Source: Selenomonas bovis DSM 23594
GTDB lineage: Bacteria; Bacillota; Negativicutes; Selenomonadales; Selenomonadaceae
Assembly: GCF_000381005.1 (NCBI RefSeq)
Contig: NZ_KB908379.1
Span: forward strand, 248,001 to 312,000
Direction of reading: 5' to 3'
Length of the DNA stretch: 64,000 nucleotides
Shown here: positions 1 to 8,251 of the stretch, piece after piece
How positions within the stretch are numbered: the first letter of the stretch is position 1
Layout of the letters: each line of letters begins with the position of its first letter
Notes under the pieces: model-generated
What the model was told of the DNA's origin: nothing
What the model saw: only the letters and a program-made list of their open reading frames with translations
Database searches by the model: none
Translations under genes and position numbers: made by a program

Positions 1-46
1 GCAGATAGAACGAAATATATGCAAAAGACGAAAGGAGTGATTCTCC

Positions 47-1051
47 ATGACAGCAAAATCCTGGCGTAGCTGCCGCGTGACCATCAACGGGCGAGTGCGC
101 AAGCTCTCCTACAGCGACGACGCCATCAAGAAACTCTTCCTGCCGTTCCTCCAGCGCCTATCCGACCTCTCGCGCCGCGAGGGGCGCCGTATCGTCATCT
201 ACCTCGCAGCCCCCGCCGATACAGGCAAGACGACGCTCGCGCTGTTCCTCGAGCGGCTCTCTCTGCTCGGTGCCGCGAGCGGCCTATTGCCGCTCCAGCG
301 CCTCGGGCTCGAGGGCTTTCAGCGGCAAGCGGACGAGCTCGACGCTGACGACAAGCCCCTCTCTCCCTACGGCCCAAAGGCGTTCGATACCGAGGAACTC
401 ACGCGCAAGCTCGCCGCCCTCGCTGCAGGAGAGGAACTGCGCTGGCCTGTCTTCGACCGTGCGCGCCACGAGGCAGTGCCTGATATCACGCCTGTGCGCA
501 AGCCCATCGTGCTCGTCGAAGGCTGCTGGCTGCTGCTCAAGCGGGACGGCTGGGAAAATCTGCGCTCCTTTGCCGACTACACGCTCGCCATCATGGCGCA
601 ACCGGAGAGCCTCGCCGCGCGCACGACGCAGCGCCTCATCGCGCGCGGGCTCACGCCGCGCGCGGCGCACGAGCGCTACGACCGCGACTACCGCCCCGCC
701 ATCATGCAAGTGCTCACGGACTCCTGGCCCGCGGACGAGACCTGGATCTACAGCGCGGACGGCGACTACCAGCCGCAGCCAGACCGCCTGCGGAACTACC
801 GCGCGAAACAGAAACACACGCAGATGGATTTCGACTCCGTGAAACGGAAAGACGAGCCGATCTTCCGCGCCTACGAGGAGCAGATGACGAAGAGCGGCGG
901 CCAGACGTTCGCCCTCGGCTACCAGCAGGGACTCGAGACGGCGCGCCGCAACATCCTGCGCCGTCTCGCAGGCGCCGGCGGCATGGGGCGTGAGGCGCTC
1001 ATGGAGACGTTCCACATCACGGAGGCAGAGCTCGACGATCTCCTCTCCTGA
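47..1051 (+). CDS. P-loop kinase-like protein (nucleoside/nucleotide kinase family)
   Basis: The 334-residue protein resembles the uridine kinase/phosphoribulokinase type of P-loop phosphotransferase; the substrate cannot be told from sequence. The nucleotide loop is at about residues 54-62 (AAPADTGKTT), where the first glycine of the Walker A motif is replaced by alanine. A segment near residues 155-165 (VLVEGCWLLL) matches the strand that carries the substrate-side glutamate in this superfamily, and an Arg-rich lid-like stretch follows (AARTTQRLIARG). The start is supported by AAAGGAG about 9 nt upstream. It is the only plus-strand gene before 15.9 kb and is monocistronic, ending at a strong bidirectional hairpin shared with the convergent TRAP operon. 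Family assignment is moderate; enzymatic activity is inferred. Confidence 0.7.
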   Translation: MTAKSWRSCRVTINGRVRKLSYSDDAIKKLFLPFLQRLSDLSRREGRRIVIYLAAPADTGKTTLALFLERLSLLGAASGLLPLQRLGLEGFQRQADELDADDKPLSPYGPKAFDTEELTRKLAALAAGEELRWPVFDRARHEAVPDITPVRKPIVLVEGCWLLLKRDGWENLRSFADYTLAIMAQPESLAARTTQRLIARGLTPRAAHERYDRDYRPAIMQVLTDSWPADETWIYSADGDYQPQPDRLRNYRAKQKHTQMDFDSVKRKDEPIFRAYEEQMTKSGGQTFALGYQQGLETARRNILRRLAGAGGMGREALMETFHITEAELDDLLS

Positions 1052-1059
1052 CAACAGAC

Positions 1060-1103
1060 AAAACGAGGCGGCTTCCCTGCTTTTGAGGAAGCCGCCTCGT
1101 TTT
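1060..1103. terminator. Bidirectional rho-independent terminator
   Basis: A perfect 17-bp stem (1060-1076 with 1087-1103, core CGAGGCGGCTTCC) around a 10-nt loop lies between two convergent genes. Both outer arms end in A/T runs, so it can stop the kinase transcript on the plus strand and the TRAP permease transcript on the minus strand. Confidence 0.9.
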
Positions 1104-1140
1104 GATTTGTATGGGGATATGCCCTTTCAGAAACCCCTGC

Positions 1141-3072
1141 TCACGCCGCAGCGCGCTGCGCCTTTTTCCTCTGCCACTGCGAGACGAGTACGAGCGCGAA
1201 GAGCACGAAGCCAGCGATGTCCGTCAGCATGCCCGGCTTGATCATCATGAGCCCGCCCGCGATGAGGATGATGCGCTCATAAGCGCGGCAGTTGTCCACG
1301 AGGTAGCCGATGAGCGCCGAGGAGAGCGCTACCATGCCGATGATGGCCGTCACAGTCGCGAGCAGCACGTTGCCGATGGTCGCGTCGACCATGAGGATGA
1401 CAGGCGAGAGCACGAACATATACGGGATGATGAACGCCGCAATCGCGAGCTTCGAGGCATTGATGCCCGTTTTGAGCGCGTTGCCGCCCGCGATGCCCGC
1501 GCCGGCGAACGCCGCGAGCGCGACCGGCGGCGTGACATCCGCGATGATGCCGAAATAGAACACGAACATGTGCGCCGCGAGCACGGGAACGCCCATCTGA
1601 ATGATGGCCGGCGCCGCGATCGTCGAGGTGATGACATAGTTCGCAGTCGTCGGCACGCCCATGCCGAGCACGATGGCCGTGATCATCGTGAAAAAGAGTG
1701 TCGGCAGCAGCAGGCCGCCCGAAAGCGCGAGCAGGCCGGACGCGAGCTTGAGCCCGACGCCCGTCTTCGTGACGACGCCGATGACGATGCCTGCCGAGGC
1801 GCAGGCCACGAGCACGGAAAGCACGTTGCGCGCGCCCTTGTCAAGGCCGCGCACAATCTCGATGGGCTTCATGCGCGTCGATTTCCGAAGCGCCGAGCAG
1901 ACGATGGAAAGCACGATGGCGACGAGCGCCGCGCGCATCGGCGTGTAACCTGAGACGAGCAGATAGACGATGACGACGAGCGGCAGCGCGAGGTGGCCGC
2001 GCTCGATGAAGAGCCTTCCGAACTTTGGCAGCTGCTCGCGCGGCAGGCCCTTGAGGTTGCTGCGCTTCGCCTCGAAATGCACGCCGAGCCAGACGCCTGT
2101 GAAATAGAGCAGCGCCGGCACGACGGCAGCCTTGACGATATCGATGTACGGCACGCCGACGAACTCCGCCATGAGGAACGCTGCGGCCCCCATGACTGGC
2201 GGCATGAGCTGACCGCCCGTCGAGGCCGCCGCCTCGACGGCACCCGCGAAGTTCTTGTGATAGCCGAGCTTCTTCATCATCGGGATGGTCAGCGATCCCG
2301 TGCCGACGACGTTTGCAACCGAGCTGCCAGAGACCGTGCCCATAAGGCCGGACGAGAGCACGGCGACCTTCGCGGGGCCGCCGCTCGCCCACCCCGCAAT
2401 GCTGTTCGCGAGGTCGATAAAGAATTTCCCCAGCCCCGTCGACTCGAGATACGCGCCGAAGAGGATGAAGAGGAAGATGAACGTCGAGGATACGCCGAGC
2501 GGAATGCCGAAAATACCCTCCGTCGTGAAATAGAGATGACCCACGAGCTGGTTGAGCGTGAGACCGCGATGCGCGAGCACGCCTGGCATATACGGCCCCG
2601 CGAACGCATAGGCGATGAAGCAGAGCACGACCGTCACCATCGGGATGCCGACGACGCGCCGCGTCGCCTCCACGACGAGCAGGATGCCGATCAGGCCGAC
2701 GGCGAGATCCGGCGTCGTCACCGTGCCGGAGCGCAGCACGAGCTGCTGGTACTCCAGCACGATGTAGGCGGGCGACGCCGCGCCAAGGATAGCGAGCACG
2801 ACATCGAGCGGATGCACCTTCGTGCGTGACCAGCGCTTGCGCGACGGATAGAGCAGATAGACGAGCGCGAGGCCGAAGCCGAGGTGCACGGCGCGCTGCA
2901 GCTGCGCGTCGAGCACGCCGAACGTCGCCGTGTAGAGCTGGAAGATGGAAAACGTAATCGCGAGTGCCGAGACGAACTTCGCCATGAGGCCCGTGTACTG
3001 CATCGTATCGGCATCGCTGTCGTATTTCTTGAGGACCTCCTCCGCGAGCTCTTTCTCTGATTTTTCACTCAT
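1141..3072 (-). CDS. TRAP transporter fused permease (4TM/12TM, TAXI type)
   Basis: This is a 643-residue inner-membrane protein carrying the small (DctQ-like, four-helix) and large (DctM-like, twelve-helix) TRAP permease subunits in one chain. The N-terminal 30 residues are charged and cytoplasmic, followed by many hydrophobic segments; glycine/serine-rich re-entrant motifs such as GTVSGSSVANVVGTGS and MGVPTTANYV are typical of the DctM half. It partners the TAXI binding protein encoded two genes upstream and would use an ion gradient to import an organic acid or similar solute. ATG at 3072 is chosen over the upstream in-frame ATG at 3081 because AAAGGA sits 8 nt before it. Last gene of the operon. 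The substrate is unknown. Confidence 0.93.
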   Translation of the reverse strand: MSEKSEKELAEEVLKKYDSDADTMQYTGLMAKFVSALAITFSIFQLYTATFGVLDAQLQRAVHLGFGLALVYLLYPSRKRWSRTKVHPLDVVLAILGAASPAYIVLEYQQLVLRSGTVTTPDLAVGLIGILLVVEATRRVVGIPMVTVVLCFIAYAFAGPYMPGVLAHRGLTLNQLVGHLYFTTEGIFGIPLGVSSTFIFLFILFGAYLESTGLGKFFIDLANSIAGWASGGPAKVAVLSSGLMGTVSGSSVANVVGTGSLTIPMMKKLGYHKNFAGAVEAAASTGGQLMPPVMGAAAFLMAEFVGVPYIDIVKAAVVPALLYFTGVWLGVHFEAKRSNLKGLPREQLPKFGRLFIERGHLALPLVVIVYLLVSGYTPMRAALVAIVLSIVCSALRKSTRMKPIEIVRGLDKGARNVLSVLVACASAGIVIGVVTKTGVGLKLASGLLALSGGLLLPTLFFTMITAIVLGMGVPTTANYVITSTIAAPAIIQMGVPVLAAHMFVFYFGIIADVTPPVALAAFAGAGIAGGNALKTGINASKLAIAAFIIPYMFVLSPVILMVDATIGNVLLATVTAIIGMVALSSALIGYLVDNCRAYERIILIAGGLMMIKPGMLTDIAGFVLFALVLVSQWQRKKAQRAAA

Positions 3073-3120
3073 ACATAACATCCTTTCAGAAGGAATCTTT
3101 TCAAAAACACCGCAGCATGC

Positions 3121-3594
3121 TCAGCGCAGCGCCTCGTAGCCCGGCGCGATACATAGATCCACGCGCGTTCCCGGTGGGAACATCTCGTAGAGGCGCAACG
3201 CCCCCGCCTCCGTATAGAGCGTGAGCTGCGTCCCGACGCCTGTACGCAGGGAGACGCTCCTGTAATGGCGATCCATGTGATCGAACACGAAGAAGTCTCC
3301 CTCCTCGTGAAACTCTCCCTCGCTGAGCCAGAACGGCAGGCCGACGCCGAACGACTGGTAGCGCGTCGAGCAGAGGCGCAGCTCCCGCTGCTGCCCATCC
3401 GCCACGAGATTCTCGAGCACCGGTGTCTTCTGCACGGAGTGCATGAACCATATAGAAAACGGTTGCGGGCGCTCAAGCGGCAAGGCGAGAAGCGTATGCC
3501 CCCCGCCTCTCACGAGGAAGACCGGCTGCAGGAGCTGCACGAAGATGAGCAGGCAGCCTGCCGCGAGCGCCGTGAAAATCTTTCTTTTTTTCAT
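3121..3594 (-). CDS. DUF1850 domain-containing protein
   Basis: A 157-residue protein with an N-terminal hydrophobic anchor (about residues 8-27) and a beta-rich extracytoplasmic domain containing the DUF1850 hallmark WFMHSVQKTPV. Members of this family are almost always encoded beside TAXI-type TRAP transporters, as here, where it lies between the binding protein and the permease; its biochemical role is not known. No clear Shine-Dalgarno sequence precedes the ATG. Instead a stable hairpin (3602-3621) ends about 7 nt upstream, which may limit expression of this gene and the permease relative to the binding protein. Confidence 0.85.
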   Translation of the reverse strand: MKKRKIFTALAAGCLLIFVQLLQPVFLVRGGGHTLLALPLERPQPFSIWFMHSVQKTPVLENLVADGQQRELRLCSTRYQSFGVGLPFWLSEGEFHEEGDFFVFDHMDRHYRSVSLRTGVGTQLTLYTEAGALRLYEMFPPGTRVDLCIAPGYEALR

Positions 3595-3601
3595 GGAGAA
3601 A

Positions 3602-3621
3602 GGGCGGGCAAGCGCCCGCCC
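3602..3621 (-). terminator. Intra-operon GC hairpin between binding protein and DUF1850 gene
   Basis: GGGCGGGC (3602-3609) pairs with GCCCGCCC (3614-3621) around a 4-nt loop. On the minus strand it is followed only by TTTC, so it is more likely a partial terminator or an mRNA 3'-end stabiliser after the binding-protein gene than a full stop. Confidence 0.5.
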
Positions 3622-3662
3622 CTGCCTTCTTTCTTTAGGAAGCGCGAATCAGCGCTGTTCCT

Positions 3663-4634
3663 TTACTTGCTTTCCTCGAAGAACTTCTTCGCACCGGCAT
3701 TCATGTCGAGCGGCATGCCCTTCTCCGCGTTCTCCTTCGAGATGAGCTTGCCGACGGAGTGCGCCGCCTGCAGACGGTCGAGGTTCGAGAAGATGGCCTT
3801 CGCAATCTCATAGCCGAGCTTGTCATCCACCTTGTCGTTCACGACGAGCATCGACATGACAGAGATCGTCGGAACCTCCTCATCAAAGCCCGCATACGTG
3901 CCAGCAGGAATCTTCGTCTTCGTATAGAACGGATACTTCGCGATCAGCGCATCCGCCTTGTCGCCGTCGATTGGTAGCAGGCGGATCTTGTTCTGCGAGG
4001 AGATATCCTGCACAGATGCCGTCGGATAGCCTGCCGTGAGGAAAGCCGCGTCGACGTTGCCGTCCTTGAGCGCGCTGGCCGCCTCGCCGAAGGAGAGGTA
4101 CTGCACGTTGATGTCATCATAGGTGATGCCGTACGCCGCGAGAATCTGGCGGGCGTTCGCCTCAGCGCCCGAGCCGGCGGCACCGACAGCCACGCGCTTG
4201 CCCTTGAGGTCGGCGATTGCCTTGATGCCCGAGCTGTCGAGCGTCACAAACTGGCAAGTCTCAGGATAAAGCGTCGCGATGCCCTTGAGGTTCGTGACCT
4301 TCTTGTCCTGGAACATCTCCGTGCCGTTCACCGCGTAATAGGTGAGATCGTTCTGTACGATTGCCATGTCGACCGAGCCGTCCTTGAGCATGTTGATATT
4401 CGCGACCGTCGCGCCTGTGCTCTGCGCGCTCGCATTCATGCCCTCGATGTTGTTATTGAGAATCTCCGCGATGGCACCGCCGATGGGGTAGTAGGTGCCC
4501 GCTGTACCGCCTGTGCCGATATTGAGGAATTTCTTCTGGCTTGCCTGGTCACCGCCGCAGCCTGCCAGGAGCGCCGCCGAGACGACGACCGCCAAGCCCG
4601 CAGCCAAGACTTTTTTCATGGAACCGAACTTCAT
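3663..4634 (-). CDS. TAXI family TRAP transporter solute-binding lipoprotein
   Basis: A 323-residue periplasmic binding protein. The N-terminus has a lipoprotein signal with the lipobox LLAGC (Cys26), followed by the TAXI family start of the mature domain (IGTGGTAGTYYPIGGAIAEI). It captures the solute and hands it to the fused permease. The ATG at 4634 has GGAGGG 6 nt upstream. It is the first gene of the operon binding protein - DUF1850 - permease, read from a sigma-A-like promoter at 4684-4713. Family assignment is secure. The ligand is not predictable; glutamate and other organic anions are known ligands in the family. Confidence 0.94.
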   Translation of the reverse strand: MKFGSMKKVLAAGLAVVVSAALLAGCGGDQASQKKFLNIGTGGTAGTYYPIGGAIAEILNNNIEGMNASAQSTGATVANINMLKDGSVDMAIVQNDLTYYAVNGTEMFQDKKVTNLKGIATLYPETCQFVTLDSSGIKAIADLKGKRVAVGAAGSGAEANARQILAAYGITYDDINVQYLSFGEAASALKDGNVDAAFLTAGYPTASVQDISSQNKIRLLPIDGDKADALIAKYPFYTKTKIPAGTYAGFDEEVPTISVMSMLVVNDKVDDKLGYEIAKAIFSNLDRLQAAHSVGKLISKENAEKGMPLDMNAGAKKFFEESK

Positions 4635-4683
4635 GGATATCCCTCCAAATCATTCATGTAAATTTCTTATGAAATCTATACAG

Positions 4684-4713
4684 ATTATAGCATAGTACAG
4701 TGTACACTCGCAA
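4684..4713 (-). promoter_or_regulatory. Promoter of the TAXI-TRAP operon
   Basis: Minus strand: TTGCGA (4708-4713), an 18-nt spacer, TATAAT (4684-4689). The spacer contains the perfect palindrome AGTGTACACT (4699-4708), a reasonable operator position. Upstream at 4753-4770 is a second imperfect palindrome, TTGTATACATGCGTACAA, of the kind bound by GntR/FadR-type regulators. Protein identity is an inference. Confidence 0.65.
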
Positions 4714-4841
4714 GGGATATTCCAGTTATTTTTCATAAAGTGTTCAGTTATATTGTATACATGCGTACAACGAAACCGTTTTGTTCATTTCATCTCAAAC
4801 TAATCGCATTTTCCCGTTGCCGCGCTTCAGCGCGAAACTGA

Positions 4842-6236
4842 TCAGCCGCGCTCCTCGCGCGGCATCGCGAGCTTGAGTGCCTCGCCAATGGTCGCCGCGC
4901 CATAGAGCGTGATGCCGGAGACGCCGTCAGCGATCTGTTCGTAGTTCTTGCGCGGCAGGACGACATGACGGAAGCCGAGCCGCTTCGCCTCATGCACGCG
5001 CAGCTCCGCCTGCGAGACGGCGCGTACCTCGCCGGAAAGGCCGACCTCGCCGAAGACGATGGTCTTCGGCCGCAAGAGGCGTCCCGCGAAGCTCGACGCC
5101 ATCGCGACGCAGATGCCGAGATCCGCCGCGGGCTCATCGATACGGATGCCGCCCGCGACCTTCACGTAGACATCGCAGGCGCCGATCTGCAGGTGGACGC
5201 GCTTCTCGAGCACGGCGAGCAGGAGCTGGATGCGCTTGATGTCGACGGCGTCTGATGTTCGGCGCGGCGGCACGTAGGGCGTCGGCGCGACGAGCGCCTG
5301 CAGTTCGACGAGCAGCGGACGCGTGCCCTCAACGGTCGGTATGATGACCGTGCCGCTGTCCGCCTCGCGCTCGGAGAGAAAGAGCTTCGACGCGTCCGGC
5401 ACATCGACGAGCCCTGCCTCGCGCATCTCGAAGAGACCGAGCTCGTTCGTGCTGCCGAAGCGGTTCTTCACCGCGCGCAGCACGCGGTACTCTGCGTTGC
5501 GCTCTCCCTCGAAATAGAGCACGGTGTCGACAATATGCTCGAGCACGCGCGGCCCCGCGAGGCTCCCCTCCTTCGTCACATGACCGATGAGGAATGCCGC
5601 AATGCCGTGCGTCTTCGCGATGCGCAGGAGCGTGCAGGCGCACTCACGCACCTGCGAGACGCTGCCGGGCGCCGAGGCGATGTCCGGGCGCAGCATCGTC
5701 TGGATGGAGTCGATGACGAGCAGCGCGGGATGCGTGTTTTCGATATGCGCCTCGATGGTCTCGAGGTTCGTCTCGCTCACGACGAGCAGCGTATCCGCGA
5801 GCGCGTCGAGGCGGTCGGCGCGCATGCGCACCTGCCGCGTGCTCTCCTCGCCCGTCACATAGAGCACCGTCTTCCCCTGCCGCGCGACCTGCGCGCACGC
5901 CTCGAGCGTGAGGCTCGACTTGCCGACGCCCGGATCGCCGACGATGAGCACCATCGAGCCCGGAATCACGCCGCCGCCGAGTACGCGGTCAAGCTCCGGC
6001 GAGCCCGTCGTGAAGCGCGGCAGGTCGCGCGTCTCAACCTCCGCGATAGGCTGCGGCTTCTGCGCGTCCGAGAGCCCGAGGCGCACGCCGCCCTTCCCCG
6101 CGCCCTGCGTCTCCTCCGGCACGATCTCCTCCACCATCGTATTCCAGCTGCCGCAGCCCGGGCACTTGCCGAGCCACTGCAGGCTGTCATAGCCGCACTC
6201 CTGACACACATACCGCGTCTTTTTCTTTCTCGCCAT
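4842..6236 (-). CDS. radA: DNA repair protein RadA
   Basis: RadA/Sms helps branch migration during recombinational repair. The 464-residue protein has the complete family layout: a C4 zinc finger (Cys11, 14, 25, 28), Walker A GDPGVGKSS at residues 100-108, the RadA-specific KNRFGS motif in the middle, and a Lon-protease-like C-terminal domain. The longer open frame adds 13 residues, but ATG at 6236 is preceded by AGGAGG 6 nt away and gives the usual MARKKK start. It is not obviously in an operon: upstream is a 433-nt non-coding stretch, and the TRAP genes downstream have their own promoter. Confidence 0.96.
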   Translation of the reverse strand: MARKKKTRYVCQECGYDSLQWLGKCPGCGSWNTMVEEIVPEETQGAGKGGVRLGLSDAQKPQPIAEVETRDLPRFTTGSPELDRVLGGGVIPGSMVLIVGDPGVGKSSLTLEACAQVARQGKTVLYVTGEESTRQVRMRADRLDALADTLLVVSETNLETIEAHIENTHPALLVIDSIQTMLRPDIASAPGSVSQVRECACTLLRIAKTHGIAAFLIGHVTKEGSLAGPRVLEHIVDTVLYFEGERNAEYRVLRAVKNRFGSTNELGLFEMREAGLVDVPDASKLFLSEREADSGTVIIPTVEGTRPLLVELQALVAPTPYVPPRRTSDAVDIKRIQLLLAVLEKRVHLQIGACDVYVKVAGGIRIDEPAADLGICVAMASSFAGRLLRPKTIVFGEVGLSGEVRAVSQAELRVHEAKRLGFRHVVLPRKNYEQIADGVSGITLYGAATIGEALKLAMPREERG

Positions 6237-6669
6237 CCTGCGCCTCCTACCCATATGAAAAACATCCACGCGCATCCCTCATCCCTGCGCACGGACGACC
6301 TGGAACACGTCATGGCACAAGCTGAAGCTTCTGCTTCAATGCTCTTTGCAAAGTCTGTGAAAAATTTTACATGAAAAATTGCAAGTGCAAATTGTTCTTG
6401 CGATTCCACTTCCTGTACTTCTTTCGCCCTAAGGTATGAGGCAAATATCGACCAGCACTCCTTGCGGATGCGCTCACATATCCACTGGATGAACGGTTCG
6501 CAGTCATCGCGATCCATTTTGCAAGGCGTTTGGAGCGCCTGCGATTCGCCGTGCAGGCTTCCTGTCAGCGTCTGGCGGTACATCCGGGACTGCGGCCACA
6601 ATTATGACCCCATCCATAACGGACGAGGTTTTATGGCGCATTCGATAAGGGATTCCCCGAGACGCCTGC
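6237..6669. other. 433-nt intergenic stretch between fabK and radA
   Basis: No convincing gene. A minus-strand frame is open from 6601 into radA and contains an E/K-rich stretch, but it overlaps radA out of frame and has no ribosome-binding site of its own. The segment holds one copy of a dispersed 60-bp repeat (6544-6605) shared with the other side of fabK. Confidence 0.5.
6544..6605. repeat. Dispersed ~60-bp repeat, copy 1
   Basis: Begins TCGCCGTGCAGGCTTCCTGT and runs through a CTGGCGGTACATCCGGG segment. The same sequence, with about ten differences, recurs in the same orientation at 7917-7978 on the other side of fabK. Its function is unknown. Confidence 0.7.
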
Positions 6670-7617
6670 TTACGATATCGAGATGGTATTGGCACGGTCG
6701 AGCGCGTCCTGCGCCTCGATGATGATGCGGTTGATGATCGTCTCGACTGGCTCGATTCTATCGAGCGGCAGAAGACTCTGCCCAGCCTGCATCATGCCGT
6801 TCTCAGTATCGCCGTCGACGGCGGCCAGTTTGTTTGTCCCCGTCGCCAGTTTCAGCAGTTCTTCCTTCGATGTCTTACCCTCATATTCCATCTTCACAAA
6901 ATTCTCGGAGAACTTGTTTTTCAGACCGCGCACCGCGCCGCCGATCGTCAGTCCCGTCACAATGGAGTCAGTATCGATCGCCTTGAGGAGTTTTTCCTTC
7001 ATATTCTGGTGGACAGGGCATTCCTCGGCGACAAGGAAACGCGTCCCCATCTGTACGCCTGACGCCCCCATAACGAGCGCCGCTGCCAGTCCGCGACCAT
7101 CGGCGAAACCACCCGCCATGACGACGGGAAGACTGACTGCAGGAATGACCTGCGTCATGAGCGGCATGGTTGCGATCGAGCCGATGTGCCCGCCCGCTTC
7201 CATACCTTCAACGACGATGGCATCCGCTCCCTTTTCCTCGACGCGCTTGGCAAGCTTGACATTCGGCACAACGGGAATGACCTTGATGCCAGCCGCATGG
7301 AGTTTTTCAAAATAGGGCACGGGATTGCCCGCCCCGAGTGTGACAAAGGCCGGCTTTTCAGTGCAGATGACATCGACGATCTCGTCTTTGTTCGGCGCCA
7401 TGAGCATGACATTGACGCCGAACGGCTTCTGCGTGAGCGTACGACAGCGGCGAATCTCTGCCTGCGTGTATTCCGTCGTGCGCCCGCCCGTCGAAATGAT
7501 GCCAGCTCCACCGGCATTCGATACGGCAGCAGCAAGCCCCGCGTCGGAAATCCACGCCATTGCGCCTTGGAGGATCGGATACTGGATACCAAGAAGTTCT
7601 GTCAGTCGTGTTCCCAT
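6670..7617 (-). CDS. fabK: Enoyl-ACP reductase II (FMN-dependent, FabK type)
   Basis: FabK carries out the last reduction of fatty-acid elongation with FMN and NAD(P)H. The 315-residue protein matches the family along its length: N-terminal YPILQGAMAW, PFGVNVML, TLGAGNPVPY, the catalytic-loop EGMEAGGHIG, and FMN-phosphate binding segments VMAGGFADG and GVQMGTRFL. The nearest alternative is nitronate monooxygenase, which shares the fold, but the EGMEAGGHIG loop and overall length favour FabK. A purine-rich AGGAAGG lies about 10 nt before the ATG. It stands alone, flanked by non-coding sequence and repeats instead of the fab cluster usual in streptococci. Confidence 0.85.
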   Translation of the reverse strand: MGTRLTELLGIQYPILQGAMAWISDAGLAAAVSNAGGAGIISTGGRTTEYTQAEIRRCRTLTQKPFGVNVMLMAPNKDEIVDVICTEKPAFVTLGAGNPVPYFEKLHAAGIKVIPVVPNVKLAKRVEEKGADAIVVEGMEAGGHIGSIATMPLMTQVIPAVSLPVVMAGGFADGRGLAAALVMGASGVQMGTRFLVAEECPVHQNMKEKLLKAIDTDSIVTGLTIGGAVRGLKNKFSENFVKMEYEGKTSKEELLKLATGTNKLAAVDGDTENGMMQAGQSLLPLDRIEPVETIINRIIIEAQDALDRANTISIS

Positions 7618-7728
7618 AATAAATCGTCCTTCCTGAAGAATGATATTTTTCAGCTTCTTTTGCGGATGGCCGGGCTACAATCAAGACAATTTTATCACGA
7701 ATATGTCACGCAAAGAAGGGAAAATTCA

Positions 7729-7908
7729 AGGAACCGCTGATTAAATGAGGTGCCCTGAATTTGCGTAGATGCGCTGTATCTCTCTAGGAGACAAACCGGA
7801 GGCGTAGCAGCCAAAACGCTCCATCGCGTTTTGTGCTGAGGATTGTAGGGCGACGAGAGGACAGTGCAGATACGCAAAGGCAGGGTGCCGAATGAATCAG
7901 TGGTTCCT
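7729..7908. mobile_element. MITE-like palindromic element, full-length copy (180 bp)
   Basis: The ends are imperfect inverted repeats (AGGAACCGCTGATTAA on the left; the complement of TTGAATCAGTGGTTCCT-like sequence on the right), and the long arms can fold on each other around a short centre (near 7812-7838). It has no coding capacity. A related copy lies in the opposite orientation at 17830-17991. The direct flanks here are CA/CA, where the other copies have TA/TA. Confidence 0.8.
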
Positions 7909-7916
7909 CAAGTACA

Positions 7917-7978
7917 ATTCGCCGTGCAGGCTTCCTGTCCGCATCTGGCAGTATATCCGGGGGGGTGGCCACGATTGC
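7917..7978. repeat. Dispersed ~60-bp repeat, copy 2
   Basis: Same orientation as copy 1 at 6544-6605 and starting only 8 nt beyond the MITE. The conserved core is CGCCGTGCAGGCTTCCTGTC. A GC hairpin (GCGCGGC/GCCGCGC, 7983-8001) follows it. The 7618-8092 interval contains no other recognised gene. Confidence 0.7.
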
Positions 7979-8044
7979 TCTTGCGCGGCGGTGTGCCGCG
8001 CTTCAGTTCATGATGCTGTATCTGCGATGAGAAAAGCAACGTCC

Positions 8045-8092
8045 CAAAAAAGGCAGCGCCTACGCCTTTTCCGACATAGGTGCTGCCCTTTC
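8045..8092 (-). terminator. Terminator of the ctsR-clpC operon
   Basis: On the minus strand an approximately 14-bp stem (AAAGGGCAGCACCTA with TAGGCGCTGCCTTT) is followed by a run of six T. It comes directly after the stop codon of the small frame downstream of clpC, which supports that frame lying inside the transcript. Confidence 0.85.
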
Positions 8093-8251
8093 TCATTTGC
8101 CGTTTTTCATCTGCTGTCTCTCGCGCTGCCTGCGCCGCACACGGCGCACGCAGGCGCGGCCGAGCCAGACGAGCGACCAGAGGAGATTCGCCGCGAGATT
8201 GCCGAGGCGCGCGGTGCGGCCACGCGGCGCGAGGTGATTACGCCTCCGCAT
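8093..8251 (-). CDS. Possible 52-residue Arg-rich membrane protein after clpC
   Basis: The ATG at 8251 lies inside the last codons of clpC, with GGAGG just 4-5 nt upstream, so translation would be coupled to clpC. The frame ends exactly before the operon terminator. The product is strongly basic ([17 protein letters not shown] at the start, RRVRRRQRERQQ near the end) with one hydrophobic stretch of about 17 residues (NLLWSLVWLGRACV). No family is recognised. A chance frame in GC-rich DNA is possible; its position and ribosome site are the only support. Confidence 0.4.
   Translation of the reverse strand: MRRRNHLAPRGRTARLGNLAANLLWSLVWLGRACVRRVRRRQRERQQMKNGK

Noticed and set aside
6237-6601. 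E/K-rich minus-strand frame upstream of radA that looks protein-like
   Set aside because: No ribosome site, no family, continues out of frame across radA; kept only as a note.
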